This document shows, in pieces, positions 56,870 to 64,000 of a stretch of 64,000 nt of DNA (position 1 is its first letter; each line of letters opens with the position of its first letter). The notes under the pieces were generated by a model, which ran no database searches, was not told the origin of the DNA, and saw nothing but the letters and a program-made list of their open reading frames with translations. This stretch comes from Massilia sp. 9096 (lineage in GTDB: Bacteria > Pseudomonadota > Gammaproteobacteria > Burkholderiales > Burkholderiaceae_D). Made by a program: the position numbers and the translations under genes. The stretch lies in NCBI RefSeq assembly GCF_000745265.1, contig NZ_JQNN01000001.1, positions 3,720,001-3,784,000 of the forward strand. Reading direction: 5' to 3'.

Positions 56870-58273
56870 CTACACGGTACGCGAGTGGCGCGCCCCGTCG
56901 CCGTGCGGCGCGAGGTAGCGGTCGAACACCATGCACACGTTGCGGATCAGCAGCCGTCCCTTGGGCGTCACGCTGATCGCTTCCGGCGTCAGCGTCACCA
57001 GGCCGTCGCGTTGGAGTGCCGCCAGCTGCGCCAGCTCGGGCGCGAAATAGGTGGCAAAGACGATCGGAAACGCTTGTTCGAACGCCGATACCGACAGCTC
57101 GAACTGGCACATCAGCGTGTGGATCAGGCTGCGCCGCAGCACATCGTCCATCGACAGGCGCACGCCGCGCACCACCGGCAGCTCGTTGCGGTCGATCGCG
57201 TCGTAATACGCGTCCAGGTCCTTGGCGTTCTGGCTGTAGGTCGCCCCCACCGCGCCGATCGCCGACACCCCGCACGCCACCATGTTCGCATCGGCGTGCG
57301 TCGAATAGCCCTGGAAGTTACGCTGCAGCCGGCCGCGGCTCTGGGTCAGCGCGAGCTCGTCGTCCGGCTTGGCGAAATGGTCCATGCCGATGTAGACGTA
57401 GCCGGCCGCCGTCAGCCGTTCGATGCACAGCCGCAGCATGCGCAGCTTGGCCTCGCTGTCCGGCATGTCGGCATCGAGAATGCGCCGCTGCGGCTTGAAC
57501 ACGTGCGGCAGATGGGCATAATGATAGACCGCGATCCGGTCCGGATCGGCCGCGATCACCTTGGCCAGCGTCGCTTCCATCGTCGCCTCGGTCTGCTTCG
57601 GCAAACCGTAGATCAGGTCGATGCTGACCGAGCGGAAGCCCGCGGCGCGCGCCGCGTCGATGACGGCGCGCGTCTGCGCTTCCGGCTGGACGCGGTTGAC
57701 CGCGCGCTGCACGTCGGCGTCGAAGTCCTGCACGCCCAGGCTGATGCGGTTGAAGCCCTGCGCGCGCAGGCGGTGCACGCGCGCGGGCGAGACCGTGCGC
57801 GGATCGACCTCGATCGAATACTCGCCCACCGCATCGGCGGCGAAGCGAAAGCAGCGGCGCAGGTGCGCCATCAGCTCGTCCATTTGCACGTCGCTCAGGT
57901 AGGTCGGCGTGCCGCCGCCGAAATGCAGCTGCGCGACGTCGTTCATGCCCTCGAACAGGCGCGCCTGCATCTCGATGTCGCGCTTCAGGTAGCCGAGATA
58001 GGTGGCCGCCTTGTCGCGCTTGCGCGTGACGATCTTGTTGCAGGCGCAGTAGTAGCAGACCGTATCGCAGAACGGCACGTGGACATACACCGACAAGGGC
58101 TTGCGCACGCCGCGGTTACGCTGGTCCGCCACGGCATGCAGGTAGTCGCGGTAATCGAAACCCGCGTCGAACCGGTCCGCCGTCGGGTAGGACGTGTAGC
58201 GCGGACCGGACGTGCCCAGGCGCGCCAGCAGGTCGGCATCGAAGGCTACGTCGTGCAAGGGGTGGATTGACAT
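56870..58273 (-). CDS. hemN: Oxygen-independent coproporphyrinogen III oxidase
   Basis: This 467-residue radical-SAM enzyme has C69, C73 and C76 in HVPFCDTVCYYC for the Fe-S cluster, plus the HemN-specific C78. Further motifs are HFGGGTPTYLS, EVDPRTVS and QGYSTHADANM. It makes protoporphyrinogen for heme without oxygen. It is convergent with fnr with no gap. Regulation by FNR is expected, as elsewhere. Confidence 0.97.
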   Translation of the reverse strand: MSIHPLHDVAFDADLLARLGTSGPRYTSYPTADRFDAGFDYRDYLHAVADQRNRGVRKPLSVYVHVPFCDTVCYYCACNKIVTRKRDKAATYLGYLKRDIEMQARLFEGMNDVAQLHFGGGTPTYLSDVQMDELMAHLRRCFRFAADAVGEYSIEVDPRTVSPARVHRLRAQGFNRISLGVQDFDADVQRAVNRVQPEAQTRAVIDAARAAGFRSVSIDLIYGLPKQTEATMEATLAKVIAADPDRIAVYHYAHLPHVFKPQRRILDADMPDSEAKLRMLRLCIERLTAAGYVYIGMDHFAKPDDELALTQSRGRLQRNFQGYSTHADANMVACGVSAIGAVGATYSQNAKDLDAYYDAIDRNELPVVRGVRLSMDDVLRRSLIHTLMCQFELSVSAFEQAFPIVFATYFAPELAQLAALQRDGLVTLTPEAISVTPKGRLLIRNVCMVFDRYLAPHGDGARHSRTV

Positions 58274-58282
58274 GGCCGATAC

Positions 58283-58912
58283 TCAGAAGCGGTAGCCCAG
58301 GCCCGCGCCAAGCAGCAGCGGATCGACCTTGACGCGGCTGGCGCGCGCGCCGCCGATCTCGACGTCGCTGCGCAGTTGCAGCTTCTTGACGTCGAAGTTG
58401 AAGGACCAGCGCCCGTCCAGCTTGACGTCGACGCCGGCTTGCAGCGCCAGCCCGACGCTGTCGTGTTCCAGCCTGGCGGCGCCATCGAGCAGCTCGACCT
58501 TGGACAGCAAGGTGTAATTGATGCCGGCGCCCAGGTAGGGATCTACCGCCGCGCCCGGCAGGAAATGGTATTGCCCGGTCAGGGTCGGCGGCAGGTGCTT
58601 GAAGGTGCCGATGCTGGCGCCATCCAGCGTGACCGTGTGCTTTTGCGGAACCGTCAGGATCAGTTCGGCAGCCCAGTGCGGCGTGAAGTAATAACTGACG
58701 TCCACTTCGGGAATCCACTTGTCGCTGACATGCAGGCGGTCGCTGGCGCCGACGCCGCCGACCGGGTCGGATTCGTTGGCCGGGGCGATGCGCACGGCAC
58801 GGGCGCGCAGCAGCCAGGGGGAATCGCCGGCAGGGGACTGCGGCTCGGCTTGGGCGGTGGCGGCAAGCAGACCGGCGGCAAGGCCGAGCGCGGTGATCAT
58901 CGACTTGTTCAT
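58283..58912 (-). CDS. ompW: OmpW-family outer membrane protein
   Basis: This 209-residue protein starts at ATG 58912 with AAAGG upstream. It has a signal peptide (ITALGLAAGLLAATAQA) and the OmpW pattern: SPWLLRARAVRIAPANES, VDVSYYFTPHWAAELI, LPPTLTGQYHFLPGAAVDPYLGAGINYT and a C-terminal aromatic residue (LGYRF). It forms an 8-strand barrel. The FNR box at 58978 suggests induction without oxygen, as for ompW in E. coli. Confidence 0.92.
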   Translation of the reverse strand: MNKSMITALGLAAGLLAATAQAEPQSPAGDSPWLLRARAVRIAPANESDPVGGVGASDRLHVSDKWIPEVDVSYYFTPHWAAELILTVPQKHTVTLDGASIGTFKHLPPTLTGQYHFLPGAAVDPYLGAGINYTLLSKVELLDGAARLEHDSVGLALQAGVDVKLDGRWSFNFDVKKLQLRSDVEIGGARASRVKVDPLLLGAGLGYRF

Positions 58913-58977
58913 GATATGACCTTTCTTCGTGTTGTTGTTAGCGAAGAGAAGGTTATGGAGTTGCACCATGAAAATCA

Positions 58978-58991
58978 TTGATGCACATCAA
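58978..58991. promoter_or_regulatory. FNR box upstream of ompW
   Basis: TTGAT-GCAC-ATCAA is a perfect FNR site, 66 bases from the ompW start. It is identical to the box at 56007-56020 including eight bases of flank. Confidence 0.9.
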
Positions 58992-59025
58992 CCGGGTCAT
59001 CAGGTTGATGTGGTCGACGAAAATA

Positions 59026-60153
59026 TCAGGCGCGGTCGCCCTGGAATGGCCGCGCATCCACCGGCACGTCGATCACGAACACCGTACCCGCGGCCGCGTC
59101 GCTGAACACGACCGCGCTGCCGCCATGGCTCTGGGCCACGGTGCGCACGTAGGGCAGGCCCACGCCCCAGCTGCCGGTGGCCGATTCGGCGGCATCCTGC
59201 GTGCGCACGAATTGCTCAAAGATGGCTTCGAAATCCTCTTTCGGGATCGGCTTGCCGTGGTTGCGCACGGTGAGGATGGCGCGCCCGAGGTCGGTGCCGA
59301 CCTTGATCTCGATCGGCGTGCCGGGCTCGCCCTGCCGCTGCGCGTTGGTCAACAGGATTTCCAGGGCGCGCTCGAGCGCGGCGCCGTTCCACCAGCCGGT
59401 GACCGGTTCGCCGCTGAGCGCGACGTCGGCGCCGCCGTAATCGCGCGCACGCTGCGCGACCGTGCGCGCCAGCGCCAGCAGGTCGAACTGCTCGAGCTCG
59501 AGCTGGAGACGGTCGCTGGAGCGGATCGCCAGGGTCTCGAGCAGCTCGCCCAGCATCGCCTCCATGCGCTCGCCGTTGCGCAGGATGCGCTCGGCCAGTT
59601 CGGCGATCCCGGGCGCCGCGCCCATCTGCAGGATCTGGCTGGCGCCCAGCGTGACGTTCGACACCGGCCGGCGCAGGTCGTGCGCCAGGGCGGCGGCGAC
59701 GCGTTCGCGCAGGGCGTTGCCGGCGACGACGAAGGCGCGCACGCTTTCGCGCACGGCGGCGTCGATGGTCAGGTGCAGCGCGCGCCGCTCCGGCGTGGTG
59801 AGGTCGATGTCGTGCGCATCGACCACGTCGAACAGCACGCCGCGGAACAGCTGGAACTCGGCGACGATGGTGTCGGCGTCGTAGTCGGTCAGGTTGGCGC
59901 GCTCGACCCCGTGCTCGGCGCCGAGGGTCGACACCTCCAGGCCGTCGCGCTCGAAATAATCGGGCGTCAGCGCGGCGCACAGGCGCTCGTACATGACCGG
60001 CATGGTGTCGGTGAGCACCGGCCGGCTGACGCCTTGCGCGCGCGGCAGCCGGGCCACCACATGGTCCTCCCACACCCGCAGCACGGTGTCGCGCAGCGCC
60101 AGCATGCGGTGCGAGTTGAAGGAAAAGCGGTCGGTCGGAATCAGCGTGGTCAC
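59026..60153 (-). CDS. Sensor histidine kinase
   Basis: This 375-residue cytoplasmic protein has an N-terminal helical sensor region (RMLALRDTVLRVWEDHVVARL) and a HisKA-like helix with ALAHDLRRPVSNV (His in AHDLRRP). The HATPase domain has LTNAQRQGEPGT, TDLGRAILTVRNHGKPI and WGVGLPYVRTVAQSHGG. The start is GTG 60153 or ATG 60105. The partner regulator is not adjacent on the same strand; the divergent kinase and regulator at 60394 onward are candidates. Confidence 0.85.
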   Translation of the reverse strand: MTTLIPTDRFSFNSHRMLALRDTVLRVWEDHVVARLPRAQGVSRPVLTDTMPVMYERLCAALTPDYFERDGLEVSTLGAEHGVERANLTDYDADTIVAEFQLFRGVLFDVVDAHDIDLTTPERRALHLTIDAAVRESVRAFVVAGNALRERVAAALAHDLRRPVSNVTLGASQILQMGAAPGIAELAERILRNGERMEAMLGELLETLAIRSSDRLQLELEQFDLLALARTVAQRARDYGGADVALSGEPVTGWWNGAALERALEILLTNAQRQGEPGTPIEIKVGTDLGRAILTVRNHGKPIPKEDFEAIFEQFVRTQDAAESATGSWGVGLPYVRTVAQSHGGSAVVFSDAAAGTVFVIDVPVDARPFQGDRA

Positions 60154-60340
60154 GGTGGGCTCGGCAAGAGTCGGAAAAAACGGCGACAAGCGCCGGTCAA
60201 CGATGTCGCATCTTAACGAAAGCACGGCGACAAGGTCGCACAGCGCCGCAAGCCGCTGAATGGATGACAGCTCGGCAACTTGGGTGGCGCACCTGCGACA
60301 ACCGTTTCTGGACAAGTATCGTTTTTGCTGATTTTTAAAG

Positions 60341-60358
60341 ACTTTCCCCATGGAAAGT
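60341..60358. promoter_or_regulatory. Inverted repeat upstream of the MHYT kinase
   Basis: ACTTTCC-CCAT-GGAAAGT is a 7-4-7 inverted repeat 36 bases before the ATG at 60394. Confidence 0.4.
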
Positions 60359-60393
60359 GACATACTGACTGCATCGCTTAACGATCCACGCCC

Positions 60394-63758
<3,365 letters not shown>

Positions 63759-63762
<4 letters not shown>

Positions 63763-64000
63763 CCACCGTGACCCTGCCGCTGATCCTGGCGGTCGACGAC
63801 GAGGCCAGCAACCTGCAGTTGCTGCGCCAGATCCTGCAAGACCACTACCGCCTGCGCTTCGCCAAGGACGGCCCGCGCGCGCTCGAGCTGGCGCGCGAGG
63901 AGCGCCCCAACCTGATCCTGCTGGACGTGATGATGCCGGGGATGAGCGGCTACGAGGTGTGCGCCGCGCTCAAGGCCCACCCGGGCACCGCGTCGATCCC
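63759..64000 (+). CDS. Response regulator, 5' part (cut by the window end)
   Basis: This gene starts at ATG 63759 with GGAG upstream and overlaps the kinase stop. The receiver domain has the acidic pair in LAVDDEASN and phospho-acceptor Asp in LILLDVMMPGMSG. The output domain lies outside the window. It is probably the partner of the hybrid kinase. Confidence 0.92.

Overview
The window is a 64 kb piece of a GC-rich betaproteobacterial chromosome, most like Oxalobacteraceae (Massilia and relatives). The evidence is an adjacent trxA-rho pair, a type B L31, a PEP-CTERM exosortase substrate, an FNR-controlled cytochrome bd operon and the general codon style. The genus is an inference from gene content; no search was possible. 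A complete prophage of about 42 kb (9372-51433) sits in the 3' end of a tRNA-Leu(CAA) gene.

Left host flank (1-9371): hutC-type GntR regulator, trxA, rho, a small coiled-coil membrane protein, rpmE2, a GT39-like membrane glycosyltransferase, a PEP-CTERM protein, a small membrane protein, an APC-family permease and the tRNA-Leu.

Prophage: integrase at the left end, then two divergent small genes around a LexA (SOS) box. Next comes one long leftward late operon. Read in its own direction it has HNH nuclease, terminase, portal, ClpP-like protease, HK97-fold capsid, a block of unusual accessory head genes (one a 763-residue LamG/repeat protein), connectors, tail tube, G/GT chaperones with a -1 frameshift site, tape measure, lambda M-L-K-I-J tail tip genes, and a lysis cassette (permuted papain-like amidase, lambda-R-type endolysin, holin candidate, Rz/Rz1). 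The head is HK97-type and the tail lambda-type, so a siphovirus is expected. Upstream of the late operon are a primase-helicase, a candidate iteron origin and a CII-type regulator. A gene of unknown family is followed by a strong promoter and tandem terminators, which is the layout of lambda Q-pR'-tR'. The immunity switch (45.4-46.6 kb) has two divergent XRE proteins with near-identical recognition helices, three 13-bp operators between them and two more at the rightward early promoter. The repressor has no cleavable S24 domain; instead a LexA box drives a small ORF antisense to its 3' end, which suggests indirect SOS induction. The rightward early region holds small genes, a ribbon-helix-helix-like protein and an AlpA/Xis-like protein. 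A DarT-DarG DNA ADP-ribosylation toxin-antitoxin module lies next to attR.

Right host flank (51434-64000): the displaced tRNA terminator, a small membrane gene with a decayed partial copy, then a low-oxygen block: cydP-cydA-cydB-cydX, divergent fnr, hemN and ompW, with two perfect FNR boxes. After these come a sensor histidine kinase, a large MHYT-PAS-PAS hybrid kinase and the start of a response regulator.
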